From Gadus chalcogrammus (Eukaryota > Chordata > Actinopteri > Gadiformes > Gadidae), in contig NC_079424.1 of NCBI RefSeq assembly GCF_026213295.1, positions 17,703,098 through 17,767,097 on the forward strand: a DNA stretch of 64,000 nucleotides. The letters are read 5' to 3'. Every line of letters starts with the position of its first letter. The first letter of the stretch is position 1. The notes under the pieces were generated by a model, which saw only the letters and a program-made list of their open reading frames with translations, searched no databases and was not told the DNA's origin. Below, piece after piece: positions 45,566 to 56,323 of this stretch. Position numbers and translations under genes: made by a program.

Positions 45566-45737
45566 TGGGTCATTTAGCAGATGTTATTATTGATAATACA
45601 TGCATGTCATTAAAGAGCAGGTAGTGTAAGGGCGTCTTGCTCTATGATGCCTACAGGTAGACTGTGGACATTGGGGGTGGACCCAGGACCTTTCAGCTAG
45701 GAGTCCACTTATCACTACTAGACCATCCTGTCCCTTA
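45566..45737 (+). repeat. Decayed fish SINE-like repeat
   Basis: It reads GTCATTTAGCAGATGTTATT, then GGACCCAGGACCTTTCAGCT and CTACTAGACCATCCTG, in the order seen in a very common teleost interspersed repeat. Divergent copy. Family name not assigned. Confidence 0.5.
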
Positions 45738-46242
45738 TCAAGTTCTGAATGATGGTCAGTAATCCGGTCTGGTTCTGGGAGTGGTCCAGTTCAGGCTGAG
45801 CCAGTCTAAGTAGGTAGGTAGTCTGGGTCCTCGGGTGGTCTCGGACGAGGGGATTACCAGTTTTATGGCTTACTCTGAATAGATGATGATGTTGAGTGGT
45901 TAGTGTATAGCTAGTTGGACTAATGGCGTGGGTTCGTATACACTCTGGGGGGCACCTGGCTTCCACTAACTTCCATAGGGCCTAAAAAAAAAGAAGAAAA
46001 GTCCCCAGGGGACTTTTCTTGAAACTGCCTGGGGGTTCTTAGGACTGTATCTCTTCCTGACTCTTGCAATGTGGGATATATATCGAGACCATCTAATAGA
46101 CTATAATCATCGTAATTTTTTGGATTAATTTATATCCTAATTTATAATCTGAACTAGTAACTAAAGCCTTAGATTGTGGTCCATCATATTAATTTACTAT
46201 TTTTAACAGCCTTTTATCATAGTATATCATGTTAACTAACTA

Positions 46243-46944
46243 GTAAGGACTAGGGCCCGACCGATATTGATTTTTGAGCGCCGATGCCGATGCCGATTAT
46301 TTTCAGAGAAAAATTACGATTACGATTTAATCGGCCGATTAAAAACGAAACAAAAAAAAGCATATAAAACACAGTTTTTGATACCTTAAATATACTTTAA
46401 ACACTTTTGACGAATATGTGAATTGAATGCAGAACCTTTGAGTGTTTTAGAATACATTTACAGTCAATGAGTGTAATGTAAAATGTAAAATAAATAAATA
46501 ACTCCCAATGTGCTGCGCTCGTGAGAAGTGACTAACACGTGCGTGCTGAGCAGTATGGTCTCACCGTTAGAGTCTACAGTATAACAAATTAACATGGCCT
46601 GGGACCTAAAGAAAAACAGGCACAACATGCTCAAACAACGCGTCTTGTGTACATTGGTGAGGTGAGTGCGCAGCTGCCTGAGTGAGCGTGCTTTCATGTT
46701 GTACGATAAAATTCAATCTCCTCTTTTTACTCCAGCTAAAGTTGTTAGTTAGCAAGGCCAGTAGGAGCGCAATCTGCAGGATACTAAGCGCAATAACCTT
46801 TCTAAAAAAAAAATAAAAATTAAAAATAAAAATCGGTTGTAATCAACGTCTTTTTGGCAGATGTTGATTATTTTCAAAAAGGCTATAATCGGCCGATTAA
46901 ATCGGCAGGCCGATGCGATGAATCGGTCGGGCCCTAGTAAGGAC
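46243..46944. mobile_element. hAT-type non-autonomous element, TAGGGCCCGACCGAT family (copy 2, inverted)
   Basis: The element spans 46251-46936 (686 bp) and is the reverse complement of the copy at 6588-7257, with small indels. It is flanked by an exact 8-bp duplication GTAAGGAC (46243-46250 and 46937-46944). Confidence 0.9.
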
Positions 46945-47149
46945 AGCCTTATATCATAGTCTAACATTGTAACCAGTTAAAACTGCCTTACAAAGTCTAT
47001 CATTATAACCAGTGAGAATAGCCACATATATATAATTATTTATAACAGCTGAATATCATATATCACATTAATTAAGGCTAAATAACAGCGGTATATTATT
47101 ATTATAATTATTATTATTATATAGAATTACTATGATTATAAATTGTAGA

Positions 47150-47189
<40 letters not shown>

Positions 47190-47720
47190 TGTTTCCCACA
47201 GAAATTTTGGAGACTATGGGGGGGGGGGGGGGGGGGGTATGGAGCGATTGTTGACCGGGGGGGGGGTATGGAGCGATTGTTGACGGGGGGGGGGGGGGGG
47301 GGGTTGTATGTCTTCAAACTTCGTCTGAGCAAAAAAAAATTATTATAATAATAATAATAATTCATGTGCACGCAGAGACTATGGCGGCCGAAATTAGACT
47401 ATGGCGGGGCGCCATAGTCTCGTCGATGTGTGGGAAACACTGTATATATATTATATATATATCATCTACAATTTATAATCATAATAATTCTATATTATAA
47501 TATACTTCTGTTATTGCTTATAACAGCCTCATATCATAGTCTCTCATATTAACTCGCTAGTAATAACAGCCTTATATCACAGTCTTTCAAATTAACTAAC
47601 AAGTAATAAAAGACTTATCTCTCATAATTACTATTTACAACTTTATATCTTAGTCTATCATATTAACTATTAATAACAGCCTTATATCATAGTCAATCAT
47701 ATAAACTAAATAGTTCGAAC
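46945..47720. repeat. Degenerate ~48-bp AT-rich tandem repeats
   Basis: Imperfect units like AACAGCCTTATATCATAGTC and ATATTAACTAACTAGTAAT occur before (46140-46250) and after the two inserted elements, so the array predates both insertions. A (TA)n run lies at 47150-47186. Confidence 0.7.
47187..47442. mobile_element. MITE with CAGTGTTTCCCACA ends (copy 2, 256 bp) with G-runs
   Basis: It has the same termini and inner palindrome as 25112-25243, flanked by TATATATA on both sides (also part of a TA repeat). Copy 2 carries two or three long G-runs (about 47218-47237, 47257-47265, 47285-47303) and a duplicated TATGGAGCGATTGTTGAC between them. Confidence 0.82.
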
Positions 47721-48801
47721 ATAGTTAGAGGGAGTCCCAGTTTTTATCAAGCCTTGGGTCGTGGCTTCTATTCGTAACTTCAAATTGTCAAGTAAATCAT
47801 GATTTCTGCAGCTTATACTGGACACACAGCATCTTGGATAGGAGATGAATGTGCATGTTACTGGCTAGCAGGACAGCTAGCCGTCTGCTACCCACCTAGC
47901 AGCTACTGATGAGGTTGTCAGTACTACTGTAAGCTGATGGCTGGGGAGGTCAAGGACTGTCTGGCAGAACATGATTAACGATTAGCTTGTTGTTGTTGAG
48001 AGTGGTCATGGGTAGGAAAGACTTGAACCTATCCTCTCAGGTGTGACGTCCATTCAGCGCTTCTCATTGGTCAGTTTCCGTACTCCTACCCAGGTAGCTA
48101 CTCAAAACAGTCACTACTAGCCGTTATTCCCCTGGCTCTCTTTGTTAAATATTGTTATTGTAGGTATATAATATATATTATATTCATAATGTCAGGTGTT
48201 TACTTTTTAGCTATAGGTTCCCTTTTGAATATTTTTTTCATAGTATCTTTAGTTTACATTGTAGTTAAATATTTTTGGGATTAAGTGCTGTGAAATAGAA
48301 AATAGAAAATCCTTCTGTCTTCACCTGGGAGATCATGTAATGTGAGCATAGCTACTTTGTTGTGGTACAAATATTTAATATACCTATGACTTTTTTCAAT
48401 TCATTAGCACCTGCATTCTTTTTTGTTCAGTATATTAAATGTTTACTATACATTAGTACAGCAAAGAAAATCTAAACTTTAGTATATTAAAATGTTTTTG
48501 TTATACTTAAATTCATTAATTTTGTCTACCCATACAAATGTTCTATACTTAAGTCTATAAAATGTTTCTACAGTTTAGCATGAATAAAAGTTTTTTTACT
48601 TTGGTATACTGTGTATATATCTTTTCTATACTACAGTAAAGCAAATGTTTTACCCTGAATAGTATAAATCTTTTCTATACTTAAGAATATCATTATTTTT
48701 TGGTAAAAAATGGTAGTGTTAAGGTTTAATGTGGTTGTTTATTATGCTGGTTCAATGTAGCTTAATAAGGTATTTTAACAAGTTGTATCTTTTCTCTCCA
48801 G
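47721..48801. other. ip6k1 intron 1, last part: nothing recognised
   Basis: AT-rich sequence with short repeats of a TTTTCTATACTTAAG-like motif (about 48440-48690). No exon or transposon end. Confidence 0.4.
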
Positions 48802-49020
48802 GTAGTCCAGACTCAGCCTGGTAAACGACTCCCCACCTTTCCATCGTGATTTGTCGCCCGTGCTGTCGTGCAGTGGATTGGCGCGCCTTGATAGAAGGCT
48901 GGGGGAGGTGGCCGTCGGGCTGGCTCCGCCTCCGCCCGGGGCCAGCGTGCGTTCCCAGCAGGCTGTGGTGCCGTGTTCCCCCCCCTCCCCCCCACCGCGG
49001 ACCAGAGCTAACGCCCAGGG
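48802..49020 (+). other. ip6k1: Candidate ip6k1 second 5' UTR exon
   Basis: A good acceptor (TTTTCTCTCCAG) at 48801 is followed by a GC-rich block of about 200 bp, contrasting with the AT-rich intron. Its donor is uncertain (GTAGCT near 49020). No frame in it joins the coding exon, so it would be untranslated. Confidence 0.35.
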
Positions 49021-49128
49021 TAGCTACATCTCAGCATTACAGCACAGTATGCCAGAGCTAATGGCCTGGGTAGCCAACACCTAACATCTTCAATGTCTGC
49101 CTCAGCTAAGGCCCAGGGTAGCTAACAC

Positions 49129-49537
49129 TTAAGGCCAATTTCCACCAGAACCGTCACGGAAGCGGCACGGCAGCGAAGTGCCTGTGTTCCTTACTGCAAT
49201 CCCCACTGAAAGCGGTACAGGCAAATTCCGGCTGATGGCTCAAGACGTGCATAGTTATAATAGGCCTATATGAATTATAAAAATTATGATGATTAGAATG
49301 ATTCATACAATATTATTCACGAGTTCACGATATTCAATCCCTAAACATCAATATTATAACCCATTAAATACAATGCAAGTATCGTTAACAAAGTGCCGGT
49401 TTGGGAAGGGCTCCATGCCGTGCCGTGACCGTATCCAGTGGAATAGCCTACATTGACTATAATGGTTCCTATTATTTTCGGCGACCGTTTTACTACCGTG
49501 GCGCTTCCGTGCTGGTTCTGGTGGAATTTTGCCTTTA
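49129..49537. mobile_element. Short DNA element, possibly PIF/Harbinger-type MITE
   Basis: The termini AGGCCAATTTCCACCAGAAC and GTTCTGGTGGAATTTTGCCT form an inverted repeat of about 39 bp including CACGGAAGCG. TTA flanks both ends (49129-49131 and 49535-49537), fitting a 3-bp target duplication. Non-coding. Confidence 0.7.
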
Positions 49538-49715
49538 GCATCTGAACAGAGTCTGCTAATGCTAATGCCCAGGGTAGCTCACACATACCATCTGAACAGC
49601 GTCTGCTAGAGCCAACACCCAAGGTTGCTCAGGTTTAGCATCTGTGGGTGGGTGTGTGTGTGTAACTGCTTACACTCCCTGTCTCTCAGCAGGAGGTGCA
49701 GTGCGTGCAGGAGCC

Positions 49716-52700
49716 ATGTGCCTCCCTCAGGCCAACAACATGGAGACCAAGCTGCAGGGGGGTGGGGCTTCACTGGGGGGCGGGGCTGCTCTGGCACCAA
49801 GAGGAGGGGTTTCCCTGGAGCCCTTTGTCCATCAGGTAGTACAAGATTATCAAAAATGGGTAATCTAGGCATTAGGCAATGATATATCGTAATATAGGCA
49901 ATATAGTATCATATAAAATAGGATATTAAGGTCGTATAGTATTATCCAAGCAGCTTGTTAAACAGTAGTTCAGATGACTGAAAATCATCAGAAGATTGGA
50001 CTTAAAATAGAGGTAAAATTAAATTAACACCCCAAGAAATTTGAATTCACTCACAAACTTAATCGCTCACCATCTACAAGTATTTGAGGGTCACTAGAAG
50101 GTCTAAAGAATGTGTGACCTAAGCCGTTGAACTGGTGAGCTTATACAAAACATCTGCTTTGCTTCTGCCATGTACAAATAAAACGGTGTTGTCAGCGAAA
50201 TAAGGGCTTCAGGACAAAACATGGAGAGTCGTTGATTTAAAGACTGAACTGAATAGGAGTGGACCAAGAATAGGTCCTTGCTGTCCACCAGTCGCCACTT
50301 GGATTTGGATGGATAATAATTTATGGGAACTGATTAAGCCCGGTTAGTATTGTATGATTCCACACATTTCCCTGCACAATGAGAGCAGTTCAATTTGGAT
50401 AGCTTAGAAAGGCTTACAAAGATCTTTTTGGTTGACAGTGTTTTCCTCTGACCAAAAAACAACCTAAACCATCACCCAAATCGCGTATCTCTGAAAAGAG
50501 ACAATAAGCTGTGTTTGTTGAGGGTTTGGCGACAAAGCCAAATTGCACAGGGTGGAGGGACGCAGCTGTTACTGAGAAGGGAGATGATATGCTCAGCTAC
50601 CCTGTTCTCGTCAGCCTTGGATGCTGTCGGGCGAATGCTGATTGGCCTAAAAATACATATGGAAAGTGGGTCAGCAGATTCAAAGATTGGAGTGACAATA
50701 GCACATTCCCAGGCATTTGGGAACTGCCCAAGGGGTGTACAGAATTTAATGATAGAAGTAATTGGGTTAGCTAGTGCCATGTAAGAGCACTGATGTTTCC
50801 ATCCCAAACCCATCTTATGCTCTTAAAGGCTTGCGGGACCTGATGATTTTCATGAATTATGGCTCAGAAATGTTTTAGTATAGTTGCTTGGTACACTCTA
50901 TCCTGGTTAACTGAGAATCCCTGGGTAGTATCAGCCACATAGTCTACAAAGAAGTGATTTGAAGGCCTCTGCTTTCTATCCATAAGGTTTCCATTTAGGT
51001 TCTAATCAAGCATTTTTGTAGTGGTGGTCTAGTGGGGGACCACCACTAGGTGGTGCCCCATATTTTAGTTTCTGTTGTAAAAAAGTTTCCTTCGACCTTA
51101 TAATCTCCTTATCTTATTCCTTATCCCAGCATAAAGAGTTGTGTCGTGTTGGGGTTTTCTTTTGATGGCAGTTTAAAAAAGCAAGGTCCTGCTCTTTCAT
51201 CCATTTTAAATGGTCATAATTTATCCAAGACAGACCATGATTTTTTTGCCCTGGGTTTAACCCTTTGTTAACCAGAAGAGTTTAACTATGGTGGGGTATA
51301 AGTTCTAAAACAAAATGATGTGAACTAAATCTTTGCAAGCAAACATAACTGTGTGTGTCTGTGTGTTTGTAGGTAGGCGGTCACACCAGCATGATGCGCT
51401 ACGATGACCACACGGTGTGTAAACCTCTGATCAGCAGAGAGCAGCGCTTCTACGAGTCCCTTCCACCCGAGATGAAAGAGTTCACCCCCGAATACAAAGG
51501 TGTGTGTACATATAAAAACCGAATATATTCTACTAATGAGTCTGACATGTTCCACTAAAAACATGTCCTTCTAGTAACGTGTTCCGCTCCCTACATCACC
51601 GCCGCTGTGCTGCAGGCGTGGTGCTGGTGTGTTTCGAAGGGGACTCTGATGGCTACATCAACCTGGTGGCCTACCCCTACGTGGAGAGTTGTTCAGAGGG
51701 GGCGGGGGAGCACGAGGAGAGGGAGTTCCCCGAGAGGGAGCAGCCCAGGAGGAAACAGTCCCGCCGCAGCCTCCACCGCTCCTCCTCCTCTGCCGAATAC
51801 AAGGACGAGCGGGCAGACCGGAGGGAGGTGCTGGAGAGCGACTCCACCGAGAGGTGAGGGCCCATGTGCATTGAGCGACTTTATGGTTTATTTCATTTGA
51901 CCAGGTTAATCCTATAAGATTAAAGGGCAGTGCAGTACCCAGTAGTATGTACTTAAGTAAGCTAACCGGCAGGTTCTCCCAGGGAGAGGGGACAGACGAC
52001 AAAGGCCTTCAGACCCGAGGATGCAATCTTGAGGATGCTATCATGAGGGAGTGAGCATGAGGATGCTAGAATGAGGGTGTGTTGGCATAAGGATGTTGGC
52101 TTGCGGATGCTTGCTTGCCGGCGTTAGCTTTAGAGTGTAATGCATGCCGGAGGTTGTTAAATGGGTGGTGTTCACTTGAGGATGATAGCTTGAATACGTA
52201 AGCATGAGAGTTTTAGTATCCATGTGTACCTCCCTGGTTGGATCCCAACACTTCAAGATATAACAATATGAACTAGCTAATTTATTTGACAATTTAAGTG
52301 CTTTCTTTCATATTTGAACATGTTTAATATAACATTGCAACGTGGGGTCTGTGCACCCTGGTCCTGGCCCAGCTCCAGGGGGTGGTCTTCAGGTTGTATC
52401 TGATCGGGTCTCCCTGTCTTCCCAGCCTGGCGGACCTCAAGAGCCCGAGGCTGGAGCTCCACATCCACTCTGAAGTTCCCTTCCAGATGCTGGACGGGAA
52501 CAGCGGCCTGGGCTCAGAGAAGATCAGCCACAACCCCTGGAGCCTGCGCTGCCACAAGCAGCAGCTCAGCCGCATGCGCTCCCAGTCCAAGGACCGAAGG
52601 CTGTACAGTATCCTGGCTGTAGAACCGCCTAGCCCGTAGCTCTAACCACAACCCTTACCCTTACCCCAGTAGAACCACTACATAACCCTAACCTGTAACC

Positions 52701-54788
52701 ACTTTCTAAGCTTAACTTAATGATCTCTTGAAATTAGTGTTTGTTTATATCTTTAGCTATTCATTGATCAGGTCTCTTCTTTATTTAAGTGCTTGCAAAG
52801 CACAATATCTCTATAAACAGACATCTACATTTCTTAGAGCATTTATCGCGCAACGCAGAGGGCTTAACAATGGAAGCGGGAACAAGAAAAGAGTCATGGG
52901 AGAGCTTCCTGCGTTGGTGTCAGAGACCTGCTGTTGCCACGACGACCACCTTGTTGTTCCTCAGCGCTCCCCAGAGTTCCTGCTGCTGGAGAACGTGGTG
53001 CACCACTTCCTGTACCCCTGCATCCTGGACCTGAAGATGGGGACGCGGCAGCACGGGGACGACGCCTCAGAGGAGAAGGCTGCCCGACAGATGAGGAAGT
53101 GTCAGCAGAGCACCTCCGCCAGCCTCGGGGTCCGGCTCTGTGGCATGCAGGTACGAGCTAGTACTACAGTACTACTACCACTACTAATGATAATACCGCT
53201 ATGGTGCTACTTCTACTAATACTTCTACTAACTTCAACCAGCCTTGAGGTCCAGCTGTATTGCATGCAAATACTACCTAATACTATAGTACTACTATCAT
53301 TGTACTATATCTCTAGCTGGATACGTACACACACTCACTCATACTGTACTACTACGGCTATGTGCAGTACCACAGACCTATAGTACTATATGTCTATCTC
53401 CTGGTGTACCAGGTGGCTATGTGCAGGTACTACCTAGTACCAGATATTCCGTGTCGGTCTCAAGGTGTACCAGGTGGCTATGTGCAGGTACTACCTAGTA
53501 CCAGAGTCCTATAGTACTATATCTCTGCCCCCTGGTGGCCATAGGGGGGTACTACCAACCGCAGCACTAAGCACTATATCTCCGTCTCCAGGTGTACCAG
53601 GTGGATACGGGCCACTACCTGTGTAGGAACAAGTACTACGGCCGCAGCCTGACCATGGAGGGCTTCCGCCACGCCCTGTACCAGTACATGCACAACGGAC
53701 TGGGCCTCCGGCGCGACCTATTTGAACCAATCCTCAGCAAGCTGGGCAGCCTGAAGGCGGTGCTAGAGGGGCAGACGTCCTACCGCTTCTACTCCTCGTC
53801 GCTGCTCATCATCTACGAGGGGAAGGTGAGTCCTGCTCCACAACTACTAAACCACAACATTAATATGTCGTCTTTACCTGATCTTATCTTCAACTAATAT
53901 TTTAGCGATACATAATATCTCTCCAACATTACTTAACATAACTTAGTGTACTTAAAGCCAGGGTAGGCGACTTTGATGGAACCAGCCAGAGTGAGCTAGA
54001 TTTTGAAAGGAACAAACAAAACAATCTTACCCCTCCCTTCAGGCCTCCCTCCAAAGCAACTCCCCCAAAACCAATGACTAGCTTGCTTGCTTTAGCAAGA
54101 CAGGTACCGGATTGTTCTCTTCAGTCAGAGCATTGGATTTATTGATTGCTGTCAAGATTTACGGAGAATTTCAACAAATGACACAAAATGGCTCTGGCTT
54201 TGATATGTCATTATTAACAGGTATCTCATTTTGACTTAATATTTCATAATTAGTTAATATCTCATTATAAATTTAGATTTCATAATTCGTTAATATATCA
54301 TCATAACTGAATAAATCCTCATAACTTAAATTACTATTATTAACAAATATCATCGTTAACTAATATCTCATCATAAAAGTAGCAAATGTCAACCTGACAG
54401 GCTCAGATTATATTCTTACATTATGGAAAGGATCCCTATAGAGCAGGGGTGCCCAACCAGTCGATCGCGGTCTACCAGTAGATCGCCGACAGATCCCAAG
54501 TCGATCGCGAAGGGGTGAAGAAAAAAAAAAAAAAAAAAATTTTTTTTTTTTTTTAATGAAATTAAATTTGCGCGGTAGCATATACGCGCGGTAGCGCATG
54601 TGCTGTTAACAGCAGTTGAAAGCCGTCAACAGTAGTTACACACTCCTAAACGTTGGCATGGCTGAGGGGAAACAAGCTAAGACCTACCATTTTCACCCTG
54701 AGTGGGAGGAAGATTATTGATTATCGTTGAGAAGGTGCCGTGCGCAGACGGAATGAAACCCCCATTGAAGTCTGTAGGTTCACGATAC

Positions 54789-54821
<33 letters not shown>

Positions 54822-56323
54822 TCAACAACACCCCCCCCCCCCCCCCCCCCCCCGCTTGAAGGTAGGTTTGCTGGTAGATCTCGGGAGGTTGGCTACTTGA
54901 AAAGTAGATCTTGGGTCAAAAAAGGTTGGGCACCCCTGCTATAGAGAAATACAACTTTTCATTCCCAGTCGTTTGATCCCTCCGAAATCGAAGTGTTGTT
55001 ACAGGAAATATCCCTATTGTCATTCCAATAGGGACAAATAAAAACATTGTTGTCCACATAAGTCACTGAGACCCAATATGATTGGGAAAAGTAGGCTCCA
55101 GGTTGCAAATTTTAACGTTATCCTTTAATTTCTTATCATTACTCGTTACCATCGCGTCGTTACCTAATCCACAAATCATTGATTTTGCTTGTTAGGAAGC
55201 CGAAGGCACGGCAGTGCCCCTCACTGAGCAGCATAAGGTTCCACAACCTCCCCCGGATGCACATCGTGGCCCCTGGCCCCAACCTCCTCCAGACTCACAG
55301 AGTGGCCCCTGGCCTCAACCTCCTCCAGACTCACAGAGTGGCCCCTGGCCCCAACCTCCTCCAGACTTGCAGAGTGGCCCCTGGCCCCAACCTCCTCCAG
55401 ACACACATAGTGGCCCCTGGCCTCAACCTCCTACAGACACACATAGTGGCCCCTGGCCTCAACCTCCTCCAGACTCACAGAGTGGCCCCTGGCCCCAACC
55501 TCCTGCAGACACACACAGTCCCCCCTGGCCCCAACCACCTACAGACACACACAGTCCCTCCTGGCCCCAACCTCTTCCAGAACCACACAGTAACCCCTGG
55601 CCCCAACCACCTCCAGAACCACACATTGGCACCAAGGTTCCACCTCCGTCAGACCCAAACAGTGCTCCCTGGCCCCAACCTCCGCCAGAGCCACACATTG
55701 GCCTCAAGGTTCAACGTCCATCAGACCCAAACAGTGGTACCTGGCCCCAACCTCCGCCAGAGCCACACATTGGCACCCGGGCTCAACCTCCAGAGCACGG
55801 CCAACCGCAGATCTCTTCCGGTCAGGGGGACATCTCCATGACGACAAAACCGGGGGTGGGGCCAGGGACGAGATTACCGACAGAGGGGATAACCTCACTG
55901 CCTCCCCCTACTCAGATAGTCCCCCTCACAGCCTCAAACTGTAACGCCCCTCCACCCAGCCACACCTCCACTGCACCGCGCCCAGAAGCCCCTCCCCCAA
56001 GCCACCCCGTGCCCACACTGCGCCCAGAAGCCCCTCCGCCCAGCCACCCGTGCTCCACACCGCACCCAGAAGCCGTTCCCACAAGCCACCCCTGCCCCGC
56101 AACGTGTCCCGAAGCCCCTCCCCCCAGCCACTCCTCCCCTGCCCCCCGCCCAGACGCCGCTGCCCCCCTGGTAGACCTGCGTATGATAGACTTCGCTCAC
56201 TCCACCTTCAAGGGTTTCCGTGACGACACGGCGGTGCACGACGGGCCGGACCGCGGCTACGTGCTGGGACTGGAGAGTCTGGTCCACATCCTGGAGGACC
56301 TGAGGGATAACAGCCTGGCGTAG
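49716..56323 (+). CDS. ip6k1: Inositol hexakisphosphate kinase 1 with a repeat-expanded linker
   Basis: The enzyme phosphorylates InsP6 to the pyrophosphate 5-InsP7 using ATP. Coding exons: 49716-49835, 51373-51499, 51616-51853, 52426-52607, 52975-53150, 53592-53825, 55196-56323; 2205 nt, 734 aa in one frame (human IP6K1 is 441). Matches to human IP6K1 rather than IP6K2: start MCLPQ (human MCVCQ), [68 protein letters not shown]. The family signature PxxxDxKxG is PCILDLKMG at about residues 237-245. The closing [15 protein letters not shown] is at about 689-703. Residues 360-684 form a linker dominated by tandem repeats (described separately). The gene lies directly upstream of gmppb in the same orientation, as in human. 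Confidence 0.93.
50100..50880 (-). mobile_element. Decayed LINE reverse transcriptase in ip6k1 intron
   Basis: On the minus strand, 50813-50472 reads [20 protein letters not shown] and [20 protein letters not shown], which resembles a non-LTR reverse transcriptase N-terminal region (W-ARVTPIFKSGD, YRPISILPV). Downstream, near 50290-50210, [14 protein letters not shown] sequence is broken by shifts. Different LINE clade from the copy at 206-1765. Inactive. Confidence 0.65.
52010..52160. repeat. Degenerate ~20-bp repeat in ip6k1 intron
   Basis: Repeated GAGGATGCTA/ATGAGG motifs lie shortly after the third coding exon. Confidence 0.6.
53400..53600 (+). repeat. ip6k1: Repeats carrying copies of the ip6k1 sixth exon start
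   Basis: GGTGTACCAGGTGG occurs at about 53403, 53464 and 53591. Only the last is the real acceptor and exon start (CAG|GTGTACCAGGTGGATACGG). The first two lie in ~61-bp repeats with GTGCAGGTACTACCTAGTAC. Confidence 0.8.
53955..54120. repeat. Possible end of a common fish repeat
   Basis: AAAGCCAGGGTAGGCGACTT begins a sequence reminiscent of a widespread fish interspersed repeat. No second end found. Confidence 0.4.
54436..54947 (+). mobile_element. hAT-type element with CAGGGGTGCCCAACC ends and transposase start
   Basis: The element covers 54444-54939 (496 bp), starting CAGGGGTGCCCAACC and ending GGTTGGGCACCCCTG, with exact 8-bp duplication CTATAGAG (54436-54443, 54940-54947). At 54657 a start codon opens [20 protein letters not shown] and then stops. 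This resembles the N-terminus of a hAT transposase cut by internal deletion. Two long C-runs (about 54790-54820 and 54831-54853) fill the middle. Confidence 0.9.
55268..55800 (+). repeat. ip6k1: Coding minisatellite in ip6k1 last exon, 36-bp and 72-bp units
   Basis: Nine 36-bp units (about 55268-55591) encode variants of [12 protein letters not shown], followed by three 72-bp units encoding [24 protein letters not shown] repeats to about 55800. Period is a multiple of three, so every frame stays open. The correct frame is the one that continues into [12 protein letters not shown]. Confidence 0.93.
55946..56155 (+). repeat. ip6k1: Second coding minisatellite in ip6k1, 42-bp x 5
   Basis: Five 42-bp units encode variants of [14 protein letters not shown], ending just before the conserved terminal kinase segment. 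Confidence 0.9.

Noticed and set aside
55179..55841. Second open frame through the ip6k1 repeat ([16 protein letters not shown])
   Set aside because: It is a frame shadow of a minisatellite with period divisible by three. Only the other frame joins the upstream exon phase and reaches [12 protein letters not shown].
49716..56323. IP6K2 or IP6K3 instead of IP6K1
   Set aside because: The [18 protein letters not shown] and [14 protein letters not shown] segments and the gmppb neighbour fit IP6K1.
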